A DNA stretch of 64,000 bases. Origin: Sporosarcina sp. Marseille-Q4063. GTDB taxonomy: Bacteria > Bacillota > Bacilli > Bacillales_A > Planococcaceae. The position numbers and the translations under genes are program-made. Location: the NCBI RefSeq assembly GCF_018309085.1, contig NZ_CP070502.1, forward strand, positions 2,847,001 through 2,911,000. Direction: 5' to 3'. The notes under the pieces are model-generated. The model was not told the origin of the DNA. It ran no database searches and was given only the letters and a program-made list of their open reading frames with translations. Shown here one piece after another: positions 17,141 through 24,813 of this stretch; within the stretch, counting starts at the first letter, position 1; each line of letters opens with the position of its first letter.

Positions 17141-18883
17141 ATGAGGACAGTTTTTTCACGTGCGCTGCCATACAAATGGCCGATCGCAATCGCGTTATGC
17201 TTGATGTTAATTGAACTTAGCGTTGAACTAATTCAACCGCTTCTCATTGCGAAAATTATTGATGACGGAATCGTCACGGGTGATGTGGACGTCATTTGGA
17301 CTTTTGGGGGAGTCATGATGCTTCTTGCATTCGTCGCCTTTTCATCGGGCGTCATTAACTCCTATTTTGCGGCGCATGCGGCACAAAGTTTTGCATTCGA
17401 TTTAAGAAAAGCACTTTTTCGCCAAGTACAAACCTTTTCGATGGCAACTTTTCTACGGTTTCCGACGGCAGGTCTAATCACTAGGCTGACAAGTGACGTA
17501 ACCATGGTGCAAAACGTTCTATTCATGTCGCTCCGCATCATGTTGCGCGCACCGCTAACTGTCATCGGCAGTTTGGTGATGGCGTTTGTGGTTAGTCCTA
17601 GGTTAGCGCTTTATCTAGTCATTGGAGCACCAGTTTTGCTAGTATTCCTTTATTTCATGGGGCGCACTGGGGTTAAGTTATTTTCACGTATACAAAAGCG
17701 GCTTGACGGTGTAAACCGGGTGATTCAAGAGAATCTGCAGGCTGTGAGGCTTGTCAAAGCTTATTTACGCGGCATCTATGAAGCGAGTCGATTTTCAAAA
17801 GTTGCCGATATGCTTCGAAATGACACGGTAAAAGCCATGCGCTTGATGGAACTAATCTTGCCGATTCTTTTATTCATCATGAATATTAGCTTAATGGCGG
17901 TTCTGTGGTTTGGCGCGATTGAAGTTCGTGACGGGGGCGCGAAAGTCGGGGAACTTGTTGCGGTCGTCAACTATGCGATGCGATTGACAGGGGCATTCTC
18001 AATGTTTGCTTTTATCATTGTTGCGTTTTCGCGTGCAAAAGCCTCTTCCGAACGAATGGAAGAAGTGCTTCTTGCCGATGAAGATCTGGAAATACATAAC
18101 TCGGGTAAGTTACAAACTAGAAAGCTTGAAGGAGATTTACGGTTTGAAAATGTTTCTTTCAATTATCCGGGCAAGCCTGAACCAATTTTGGATAATGTGT
18201 CATTTCATGTATTGCCAGGTGAAAAACTCGCCATTATGGGGGCGACAGGGTCTGGTAAGTCGACATTGTTGAACTTGATCCCGCGAATATTCGAAGCGAC
18301 TGAAGGAAATGTTTTCGTCAGCGGTAAAGAGGTCAAAGAATGGCCGTTAAAAGATTTACGAGACACGATTGGACTCGTTCCGCAACAATCAATCCTCTTT
18401 ACTGGATCAATATTAGAAAACTTGTCATGGGGCGATACCGAGGCTTATGATGACGAACTAATCGAAGCAGCTAAAAAAGCGCAAATCCATGATTCAATCG
18501 ATTTGTTCCCGAAAAAGTATGAAACGCGTGTCGGACAAAAAGGCGTGAACTTGTCGGGCGGGCAAAAACAACGTTTGTCCATTGCAAGGGCGCTTGTTCG
18601 AAAGCCGTCTATCCTAATCCTCGATGACAGTACCAGCGCGCTTGATGTAAAAACGGAATTGGAACTTTGGGACGCGCTTGAAAAAGAAGATGCGACAATG
18701 CTCGTCGTGACACAAAAGATTTCAACGGCAAAAGGAGCCGATAAAATCTTGCTACTCGATGAAGGCCGAGTCGTCGGTTACGGCACGCATAATGATTTAT
18801 TGAGACAATCCGAGCTTTATCAACGAATTGAAAAGTCGCAAACTGAAGGGGAGGTGGAGGCAAATGCTACGCGCGATTCGTAA
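17141..18883 (+). CDS. heterodimeric ABC multidrug exporter subunit with degenerate ATP site
   Basis: 580 residues: six-helix exporter domain (about 1-310) and nucleotide-binding domain. Walker A GATGSGKST is at 367-375 and signature LSGGQ at 471-475. Walker B ends ILILDD, so the catalytic Glu is Asp496, and the switch His is replaced by Gln525 (VVTQKIS). These changes mark the subunit carrying the degenerate site in heterodimers such as BmrC/BmrD, YfiB/YfiC or LmrC/LmrD. The gene overlaps its partner by 20 bases. It probably exports hydrophobic drugs. The upstream 200 bases hold TGGCATAAT, a possible extended -10. Confidence 0.88.
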   Translation: MRTVFSRALPYKWPIAIALCLMLIELSVELIQPLLIAKIIDDGIVTGDVDVIWTFGGVMMLLAFVAFSSGVINSYFAAHAAQSFAFDLRKALFRQVQTFSMATFLRFPTAGLITRLTSDVTMVQNVLFMSLRIMLRAPLTVIGSLVMAFVVSPRLALYLVIGAPVLLVFLYFMGRTGVKLFSRIQKRLDGVNRVIQENLQAVRLVKAYLRGIYEASRFSKVADMLRNDTVKAMRLMELILPILLFIMNISLMAVLWFGAIEVRDGGAKVGELVAVVNYAMRLTGAFSMFAFIIVAFSRAKASSERMEEVLLADEDLEIHNSGKLQTRKLEGDLRFENVSFNYPGKPEPILDNVSFHVLPGEKLAIMGATGSGKSTLLNLIPRIFEATEGNVFVSGKEVKEWPLKDLRDTIGLVPQQSILFTGSILENLSWGDTEAYDDELIEAAKKAQIHDSIDLFPKKYETRVGQKGVNLSGGQKQRLSIARALVRKPSILILDDSTSALDVKTELELWDALEKEDATMLVVTQKISTAKGADKILLLDEGRVVGYGTHNDLLRQSELYQRIEKSQTEGEVEANATRDS

Positions 18884-20693
18884 ACCTTTCGGCTATGAAC
18901 CGATTTTAACAAAAGAAGATATTAAAGGTCCCGGAAGAAAAAAAGGAGAGCGAGCGAGTAACTGGAAATTTGTTCTTCATCAAATCTGGAAGCTCGTCGA
19001 TGAACAACGTGCGCTTTTACTAACGGTTCTAGCGCTTGTTTTCGTCAGCTCGGCTTTAACGCTGTTAGGTCCTTTCATGGTCGGGAAAATCATCGATATC
19101 CATATTGTCACATCGCAGTTTAATGGGCTCGGCGCGAAAATAGGAATTCTTATCGCGGTCTATATAGGTTTATCATCCTCCATGTACTTCCAAAACTATT
19201 GGATGGTCGGGATTGCCCAACAAACCGTTTATCGATTGCGAACAAACTTATTTTCTCACTTGCAAAAGTTGCCGGTCTCTTTCTTTGATAAACGACAACA
19301 CGGCGAATTAATGAGCCGCATGACAAACGACATTGAAAACGTCAGTCAGACGCTAAATACATCTTTCATTCAAGTGTTCTCAAGTATTCTTACGTTGACA
19401 GGGACTGTTGCGTTAATGCTCTACTTGAGCCCGCTCTTGACGTTATTGACGATGATTATCATACCAATCATGTTTATCGCATTACGTTGGATTACGCGAC
19501 GAACTGGAAAGCTTTTTAAAGAACAGCAACAAGCGGTCGGGTCTTTAAATGGAATGATCGAAGAAACGATTTCCGGACAACGTATCGTCAAAGCCTTTTC
19601 GCAAGAAGAACGCGTCATGGAGGAGTTCACTGAAAAAAGTGATCGACTTCGAAGGACGGGTTTTTGGGCATTGACGTATTCAGGTTTTATTCCCAAAGTC
19701 ATGAACATGCTGAATAACGCTAGTTTTGCAGTCGTTGCGGGGGTTGGCGGAATACTAGCATTAAAAGGGGATGGGCTTGTAACGATTGGTACCATTGTTA
19801 TCTTTTCCGAGTTAGCGCGTCAATTCACGCGGCCGCTGAATGATTTGGCCAACCAATTTAATACTGTATTATCAGCGCTAGCTGGAGCGGAACGTGTTTT
19901 CAACATTATGAATGAACCCATAGAGAAAGATCATGCGACAGAACATAAAGATGCGGTTCTAACAGGTGACGTTGAATTTAGAAATGTCTCATTCGGGTAT
20001 GCTGTTGATACAGACGGCTACACGATTAAGGGTGTTTCATTTCATGTGAAAGCTGGAGAAACCGCCGCGATGGTTGGAGCGACCGGAGCAGGGAAGACGA
20101 CGATTATGCAATTGCTCGCGCGGTTTTATGAGGTCGATAAAGGTGAAATTTATATCGACGGCATCCCGATAAGCGAATTGCCGAGACAAACGCTTCGTAG
20201 TCAAACGGCATTCGTTTTGCAAGATCCATTTTTATTCGAAGCGACTGTATTTGAAAATATTCGGTACGGAAAACTGGATGCCACCGACGAGGAAATTATT
20301 GAAGCTGCCAAAAAAGCGAATGCGCATAGCTTTATCAGCCGTTTGGAAGATGGTTATGACACGGTCCTCACTGCCGACGGGGGAGAGATATCGCAAGGAC
20401 AGAAACAACTGCTGTCAATCGCCCGCGCACTAGTGGCAGATCCCGCTATCCTGTTGCTTGATGAAGCGACAAGCAGTATCGACACAGTGACCGAACTCGA
20501 AATTCAAGAAGCACTCGATCGACTGATGGAAGGTCGAACCAGCTTCGTCATCGCGCATAGACTGAACACCGTTCGTAAAGCGGACACGGTTTATGTCATG
20601 GAACAAGGAAAGCTAATTGAATCCGGCGATCAAACAGAACTTATTGAACGTCAAGGGGTTTTTTACAACATGTTGTTGGACTCGAAAATATAA
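18864..20693 (+). CDS. heterodimeric ABC multidrug exporter subunit with the active ATP site
   Basis: 609 residues. The N-terminal 50-residue cytoplasmic tail is followed by an exporter domain and a nucleotide-binding domain with Walker A GATGAGKTT, intact Walker B ILLLDEATSSID (catalytic Glu present) and switch His in IAHRLNT. Its signature is altered (ISQGQ), exactly complementary to the partner: the intact site is built from this Walker B and the partner's LSGGQ. ATG 18864, nine bases after GGGGAGG and inside the upstream gene, is preferred over the earlier in-frame start at 18828. Confidence 0.88.
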   Translation: MLRAIRKPFGYEPILTKEDIKGPGRKKGERASNWKFVLHQIWKLVDEQRALLLTVLALVFVSSALTLLGPFMVGKIIDIHIVTSQFNGLGAKIGILIAVYIGLSSSMYFQNYWMVGIAQQTVYRLRTNLFSHLQKLPVSFFDKRQHGELMSRMTNDIENVSQTLNTSFIQVFSSILTLTGTVALMLYLSPLLTLLTMIIIPIMFIALRWITRRTGKLFKEQQQAVGSLNGMIEETISGQRIVKAFSQEERVMEEFTEKSDRLRRTGFWALTYSGFIPKVMNMLNNASFAVVAGVGGILALKGDGLVTIGTIVIFSELARQFTRPLNDLANQFNTVLSALAGAERVFNIMNEPIEKDHATEHKDAVLTGDVEFRNVSFGYAVDTDGYTIKGVSFHVKAGETAAMVGATGAGKTTIMQLLARFYEVDKGEIYIDGIPISELPRQTLRSQTAFVLQDPFLFEATVFENIRYGKLDATDEEIIEAAKKANAHSFISRLEDGYDTVLTADGGEISQGQKQLLSIARALVADPAILLLDEATSSIDTVTELEIQEALDRLMEGRTSFVIAHRLNTVRKADTVYVMEQGKLIESGDQTELIERQGVFYNMLLDSKI

Positions 20694-20779
20694 TAAACAA
20701 AAGCGAAGGGCGCCTGCACAGCCCCGAAGAGGAAGAATACAGTTCAATTCTTACTTGTTGGATTCGAAAATATAAAAAG
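20694..20779. repeat. truncated palindromic element flanked by a copy of the gene end
   Basis: Bases 20697-20754 match, with an internal deletion, the minus strand of the element at 50556-50713: both carry GGCGCC, AGCCCCGA, GAGGAAGAAT and CAGTTCAATTCTT in order. The element is bracketed by near-identical 20-bp stretches: TTGTTGGACTCGAAAATATA at 20674-20693 (the last codons of the exporter gene) and TTGTTGGATTCGAAAATATA at 20755-20774. This looks like an insertion with target duplication just after a stop codon. Confidence 0.65.
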
Positions 20780-20782
20780 AAA

Positions 20783-20813
20783 AAAGGCTGCGGGATTTTC
20801 CGTAGCCTTTTCG
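20783..20813. terminator. bidirectional terminator
   Basis: AAAGGCTGCGG/CCGTAGCCTTT stem (one G-T pair), T-run on plus strand and T-rich on minus strand. Serves the exporter and the convergent lipoprotein gene. Confidence 0.8.
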
Positions 20814-20820
20814 TATGAAA

Positions 20821-21300
20821 CTAATTATTTTCTTCAATGGTAAGCGTAGTATCGTCGTCGAACGTGATTTCAAGGTCGAATTTCGAGTAATCCTCAATGT
20901 TCAAGGATTCAAGTATTTCTCTCATGATTACCTCTTTAGGTTTATCTTTAGCAATTTTGACATCCAAGAAAAACTCATCAATGGCATTCATAGCGTCTTC
21001 ATCTTTTAAATGGAAATTCTCAATATTATTCTTGTATTCGGCTTCGAATGTATCGTTCTGTTTATTAACTTCGTAATCAATATCGATGGCATCTTTTCCA
21101 TCGATGTCGATTTCAAGATCAAAGTCTAACAAACCAAAGCCATCACCAAAATAAAGTGAACCGTCTCGGTCTTCAACTTCAGAGGATATGGTTGGCTCAT
21201 CTCTGCTTTCAACAGAACTTTTATTATTATTCTTTCCACAACCCGCAATAAGTAAAACACTAGCGAAAATGGTTATCATAAGGAATTTGGATTTTCTCAA
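20821..21300 (-). CDS. YusW-like lipoprotein
   Basis: 159 residues. The signal peptide RKSKFLMITIFASVLLIAGC ends in a lipobox Cys, so the protein should be anchored on the outer face of the membrane. An acidic linker is followed by a YusW-like domain (FDLEIDIDGKDAIDIDYEV... ALNIEDYSKFDLEITFDDDT pattern). The role of YusW domains is unknown. TTG 21300 is chosen because GGGAG lies eight bases ahead and the resulting signal peptide is compact; an upstream in-frame TTG at 21321 has no ribosome binding site. Confidence 0.75.
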   Translation of the reverse strand: MRKSKFLMITIFASVLLIAGCGKNNNKSSVESRDEPTISSEVEDRDGSLYFGDGFGLLDFDLEIDIDGKDAIDIDYEVNKQNDTFEAEYKNNIENFHLKDEDAMNAIDEFFLDVKIAKDKPKEVIMREILESLNIEDYSKFDLEITFDDDTTLTIEENN

Positions 21301-21395
21301 TCGTTTCACTCCCTTTCGCAATAATCCCTTTATTAGTATTTTACCGCTAATTCAGGAAACTAAACAAAAACGAATTGAATGAAGGGAGGAACTTT

Positions 21396-22415
21396 TTACC
21401 ATTTGGCGATGTGTTCTTCAGAGCAACCGAGCATTTGACGGATTTGTAGAATCGAGTTGTCTTGCAACCGTACATATCCATTGAAATACCCGACGAGTTG
21501 ATGCACTTCAGAACGAACTAATTTGGCATCTGTTTTGGAAATTCGTTCGAAAAATGGCGTGAACGTTAAATTTACATCATCCGTAAATTTTGTGCGAATT
21601 TTCCACGGTTTCATATAAAATTTATCATCATAGGTGAAAAGCACATCTTCATGCACTTTTGTCATCTGACCATCAACAAAAATTGCATTTTCGGTCATTC
21701 CGGTACCATCCGTCCACTGACCGCCGAAATTAAGCCCAATACGACGTCCCCCAATACGTTGGGATGCCATTGCCCAATTCCAACTCGCATGTCGCGGCCA
21801 AATCCCGCGCCCGAAATCAAGCACCGAAAAACTATAGTCGGCGTTAAAGTCAAAACGCTGTTCGCCAATTTTAACGAATCCATTCGTTGGTAATGTATGA
21901 TGCTTCGCAGTGAATTGAAAGATGTTGCGATTTCTTGGAATGACGACGTTCAACGTTTCATCTTCAGGCGGATGAAAGATGTGAAGATCAGCATGAAGGA
22001 CCTCGTTGTCAAAATCTGGTATGGAAACGGAAAGATGCGTTTCATTTTGAAGGTGAACCATTTGGACAGACATCGTGTCGTCGACGAATTTGATGCTGTC
22101 GAGTACATCTTCAGACATTTTTACTTTTCGGCCACCGGGAATGGTAATTTGTTTTTCGAAAAATCTTTGGGTTTCGAAATTTAGTATGTAAACGAAGCAA
22201 ACGGCCGCGTAATCGAGATGGGTAATGGTCGCGGAAAACATAATTTCTTCTCCGTAAACGCACCAATAATTCCACTTTTTCTTTCTCATAAAGTTTTTCG
22301 TTAAATTACTTGTGATTAACGGATACCGGGCAAAGCCGATTGCTTCTGGGTTAAGCAATCCTTTATCATCACAAAGAAGAACAGGTTCTGTTATTTCTCT
22401 CTCCAAATGTTGCAT
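21396..22415 (-). CDS. DUF2804 family protein
   Basis: 339 residues, no signal peptide, rich in aromatic residues and beta-strand patterns (NYWCVYGEEIMFSATITHLDY, DFGRGIWPRHASWNWA, RIGLNFGGQWTDGTGMTENA). These blocks match the DUF2804 family, found in many bacteria and without an assigned activity. GGGGGA lies seven bases before the ATG. It is monocistronic, upstream neighbour of the tRNA-Ala locus in divergent orientation. Confidence 0.82.
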   Translation of the reverse strand: MQHLEREITEPVLLCDDKGLLNPEAIGFARYPLITSNLTKNFMRKKKWNYWCVYGEEIMFSATITHLDYAAVCFVYILNFETQRFFEKQITIPGGRKVKMSEDVLDSIKFVDDTMSVQMVHLQNETHLSVSIPDFDNEVLHADLHIFHPPEDETLNVVIPRNRNIFQFTAKHHTLPTNGFVKIGEQRFDFNADYSFSVLDFGRGIWPRHASWNWAMASQRIGGRRIGLNFGGQWTDGTGMTENAIFVDGQMTKVHEDVLFTYDDKFYMKPWKIRTKFTDDVNLTFTPFFERISKTDAKLVRSEVHQLVGYFNGYVRLQDNSILQIRQMLGCSEEHIAKW

Positions 22416-22482
22416 CGCCGCATCCCCCTGCCTATTGTCTTCAATTTGAAATTCTGCTATACTATTATTGTATCAAATTTGA

Positions 22483-22520
22483 GGGGGCTTAGCCCAGCTA
22501 GGAGAGCGCTTCGCTGGCAG
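22483..22520 (+). pseudogene. 5' half of a tRNA-Ala(GGC), truncated after the anticodon loop
   Basis: GGGGGCT acceptor strand, TA, D-arm GCCC...GAGC with one mismatch and an altered G18, then CTTCG and the loop CTGGCAG with anticodon GGC. The sequence departs from a tRNA exactly after position 38: the expected CGAAG is absent and no T-arm follows. It lies 12 bases before a second, complete tRNA-Ala with the same anticodon. Confidence 0.65.
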
Positions 22521-22532
22521 TTCTTAACTCAA

Positions 22533-22603
22533 GGGGCCTTAGTATAATGGGATTACGCTTGCATGGCATGCAAATAATACGAGTTCGATTCTCGTAGGCT
22601 CCA
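22533..22603 (+). tRNA. tRNA-Ala, anticodon GGC
   Basis: 71 nt fold as a full cloverleaf: acceptor GGGGCCT/AGGCTCC, D-arm GTA/TAC, anticodon stem CTTGC/GCAAA (four good pairs), loop ATGGCAT with T33 and anticodon GGC, 4-nt variable loop, and T-arm ACGAG-TTCGATT-CTCGT. The G3-U70 pair is the alanine identity determinant. The D-arm resembles bacterial tRNA-Gly more than ordinary tRNA-Ala. The 3' CCA is not encoded. A strong terminator follows nine bases later. Confidence 0.75.
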
Positions 22604-22611
22604 TAAATAGT

Positions 22612-22653
22612 AGCACCTGAACCTTGTGGATATTGAGGTTTAGGTGCTTTTTT
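22612..22653 (+). terminator. terminator of the tRNA-Ala locus
   Basis: Stem AGCACCTGAACCT/AGGTTTAGGTGCT (one G-T pair) and six T. Confidence 0.85.
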
Positions 22654-22680
22654 GATTGATTTTTTTGATGGGTTGAGGTG

Positions 22681-22734
22681 GTTTGGTCGTTTGTGGTGGC
22701 GCTTTAGTCGTTTGCGGACTTGCATTGGTCGTTT
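22681..22734. repeat. 21-nt phased array, family 1, three motif copies
   Basis: TGGTCGTTT, TAGTCGTTT and TGGTCGTTT begin at 22684, 22705 and 22726, i.e. two intervals of exactly 21 nt. It lies just beyond the tRNA terminator and before the amidase gene. Confidence 0.8.
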
Positions 22735-22801
22735 CAAGAATTTCAAGCCTTCGACTCATGATACTACTTAAAGTCTCATAGATTGGCTTAGGAGGAGATC
22801 T

Positions 22802-23290
22802 GTGTTGTACGACCGATTAGCTGCTGTCCGGTATGCGGATGAATGGTGGAATAGTTATAACCCGGCTTATCCGAAGTTCGATGTTGATTGCACGAATTAT
22901 ATTTCGCAATGTCTTCGGGCGGGCGGGGCACCGATGTGGGGGTATCCAAATCGGGAAAGAGGATGGTGGATCGGCGGCGGTACTTGGAGTTTTAGTTGGT
23001 CGACATCCCATTCGCTCAGATGGTATCTCGCAGGATCTACACGAGGTCTGACTGCAACACAAGTTAGTTCCGCGGAACAATTGGACCTTGGTGATGTGAT
23101 TGTCTATGACTTTCAAAACGACGGAAGATTTGACCATTCAACAATCGTGACAGCAAAAAATGGCTCGGAGCCGCTCGTCAACGCGCATACGTACAATGTG
23201 AAGCATCGCACTTGGGACTATAAAGATTCCTATGCATACAGGCCGAATGCCAAGTATATTTTCTTCAAAATCAATGATAACTTCACATGA
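22802..23290 (+). CDS. amidase-domain (Amidase_6-like) protein
   Basis: 162 residues forming only the putative amidase domain usually seen at the C-terminus of longer exported proteins. Motif [13 protein letters not shown] (about residues 26-38) supplies the nucleophile-type Cys, and [13 protein letters not shown] supplies the His, as in NlpC/P60-like cysteine hydrolases. No signal peptide is present, so it may act in the cytoplasm or in the mother cell/spore. GTG start with GGAGGA five bases upstream. Its cell-wall substrate is inferred from the family only. Confidence 0.78.
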   Translation: MLYDRLAAVRYADEWWNSYNPAYPKFDVDCTNYISQCLRAGGAPMWGYPNRERGWWIGGGTWSFSWSTSHSLRWYLAGSTRGLTATQVSSAEQLDLGDVIVYDFQNDGRFDHSTIVTAKNGSEPLVNAHTYNVKHRTWDYKDSYAYRPNAKYIFFKINDNFT

Positions 23291-23291
23291 A

Positions 23292-23331
23292 AAATGCAGC
23301 CCGTCTACTGACTACGGGCTGCATTTCTTTT
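23292..23331. terminator. bidirectional terminator
   Basis: AAATGCAGCCCGT/ACGGGCTGCATTT stem with TTTCTTTTT on the plus strand. Confidence 0.85.
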
Positions 23332-24179
23332 TATTCTTCATACCATAATACTGCCAGTGTGCCTTCACCAGCATGGACAGCGAGTACTGAACTAATATCG
23401 CCGATTTCAACATCAACTTCAGGTACTTGTTGGGTGATGAGCTTTTTCAAATGCTCGGCTTGCTCAGGAACATTTCCTTGCATCAAGTAGATTTTAGTAA
23501 CGCCAGCACGATGGCCATCCGCTACTTTGTCAACCAAATATTGCAAGGCTCTTTTTTCAGAACGTACTTTATCGATGGCTTTAAGTTCGCCTTCCGTGGA
23601 AATTTGAACAATTGGCTTCACTTTTAGAAGACTGCCTAAGTAAAATTGAGCGGCACTCATACGTCCGCCCTTGTACAATTGGTCAAGTTTACCGATGAGG
23701 ATAAAGTTCGTGCATTTACCAACCATCTTCTCCAACGCTTCTTTAATTTCCGAAACCGTTGAACCGTTTTCATGCATGTCCATCCCGCGTTGAATTAAAC
23801 CTGTAATCCCATAGGAAAGGGAGAGGGAATCGATGAACGTAATCGGGAAACCGGCAATTTCAGCTCCACCTTGAGAAGATGCCAACGTGCCGCTCATTTT
23901 TGCGGAAACATGGATCGCGATAGCCTCTTCGTAGTTCTCGGCGATTTCTTTATATCGCTCAGAAAACTCCCCAGCGGAAGGTTGTGACGTTTTAGGAAAC
24001 TCTTCCGCGTTCTTAATTTTCCCGTATAATTGCTCCGGAGTTAGATCAACACCGTCAACATATTGCTTTTCTCCGAAATGTATATTGAGTGGCACCGAAA
24101 AGAAATCCGGATGTTGTTGTAGCTCTTCAGGAACATAGGCAGTACTGTCTACAATCCACGCTAATGGTTTTTTAGTCAC
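23331..24179 (-). CDS. DegV-family fatty acid-binding protein
   Basis: 282 residues matching DegV from the N-terminal WIVDSTAYVPEEL through PKTSQPSAGEF, the lipid-head-group motif SAKMSGTLASS, and GRMSAAQFYLGSLLKVKPI. DegV/FakB proteins bind a fatty acid and present it to the FakA kinase for incorporation into phospholipid; no fakA is in this window. The track frame opens at ATG 24191, but that ATG directly abuts the AGAGG; GTG 24179 gives the family-typical MTKKPLAW start. Confidence 0.88.
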   Translation of the reverse strand: MTKKPLAWIVDSTAYVPEELQQHPDFFSVPLNIHFGEKQYVDGVDLTPEQLYGKIKNAEEFPKTSQPSAGEFSERYKEIAENYEEAIAIHVSAKMSGTLASSQGGAEIAGFPITFIDSLSLSYGITGLIQRGMDMHENGSTVSEIKEALEKMVGKCTNFILIGKLDQLYKGGRMSAAQFYLGSLLKVKPIVQISTEGELKAIDKVRSEKRALQYLVDKVADGHRAGVTKIYLMQGNVPEQAEHLKKLITQQVPEVDVEIGDISSVLAVHAGEGTLAVLWYEE

Positions 24180-24220
24180 TAGTAAAATCATCCTCTATTA
24201 TCGTTTTTTCTACTAATAAC

Positions 24221-24229
24221 ATTATACCA
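24221..24229 (-). promoter_or_regulatory. extended -10 promoter of the DegV gene
   Basis: Minus-strand TGGTATAAT, an extended -10 with a perfect hexamer, about 40 bases upstream of the start codon; no good -35 is visible. Confidence 0.55.
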
Positions 24230-24299
24230 TGGAAAGCATTATGCGTGTGTATGAATGTTATTTACTATTCTAATAATAGGGTCGTTTTATGACAATCTC

Positions 24300-24744
24300 C
24301 GTGCGGGAATAAATCGTCCCGCAACGGGAATAACATCACGCGTAACGGGAGCAACCCAACCCGACACGGGAATAAAATCCCGGCCAACCCCGTTGCGGGA
24401 ATAAACTAGCGAGCAACGGGAATAACGTCGCGCGTTACGGGAGCAACCCGACCCGATACGGGAATAAAAAACCCGCCCAACCCGTTGCGGGAATAAATTA
24501 GCGAGCAACGGGAATAACGTCGCGCGTTACGGGAGCAACCCAACCCGATACGGGAATAAAATCCCGGCCAACCCTGTTGCGGGAATAAACTAGCGAGCAA
24601 CAGTAATAACGTCGCGCGTTACGGGAGCAACCCAACCCGATACGGGAATAAAATCCCGGCCAACCCCGTTGCGGGAATAAACTAGCGAGCAACGGTAATA
24701 ACGTCGCGCGTTACGGGAGCAACCCAACCCGATACGGGAATAAA
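24300..24744. repeat. 92-bp higher-order tandem repeat built of 21-nt phased motifs, family 3
   Basis: Twenty copies of the core CGGGAATAA (variants CGGGAGCAA, CGGTAATAA, CAGTAATAA). The GGGAAT positions run 24305, 24326, 24347, 24368, 24397 and so on: 21, 21, 21, then 29 nt, summing to a 92-bp unit. Units begin at about 24300, 24392, 24484, 24576 and 24668. Each position within the unit keeps its own variant (the third is always GGGAGCAAC), so the unit has been duplicated as a block. It lies between the divergent DegV promoter and the dipeptidase terminator. Overlapping small frames inside are artefacts. Confidence 0.9.
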
Positions 24745-24779
24745 AAACAGGTACCTGAATAATGGATTATTCAGGTACC
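24742..24779 (-). terminator. terminator of the M20 dipeptidase gene
   Basis: Perfect 13-bp stem GGTACCTGAATAA/TTATTCAGGTACC with a 4-nt loop and six T on the minus strand. Confidence 0.85.
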
Positions 24780-24813
24780 CGTATAATCATCTAAAACCAT
24801 CTTAAATAAGAAC

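Noticed and set aside
22498..22746. 82-residue frame overlapping the tRNA-Ala
   Set aside because: Antisense to the tRNA, its terminator and the 21-nt array; no start signals.
24287..24692. Three overlapping minus-strand frames encoding similar 64-73 residue peptides (SLFPQ...YSRCSLI type)
   Set aside because: They are translations of the 92-bp tandem repeat, have no ribosome binding sites and shift frame with the repeat. The DNA repeat is the feature.
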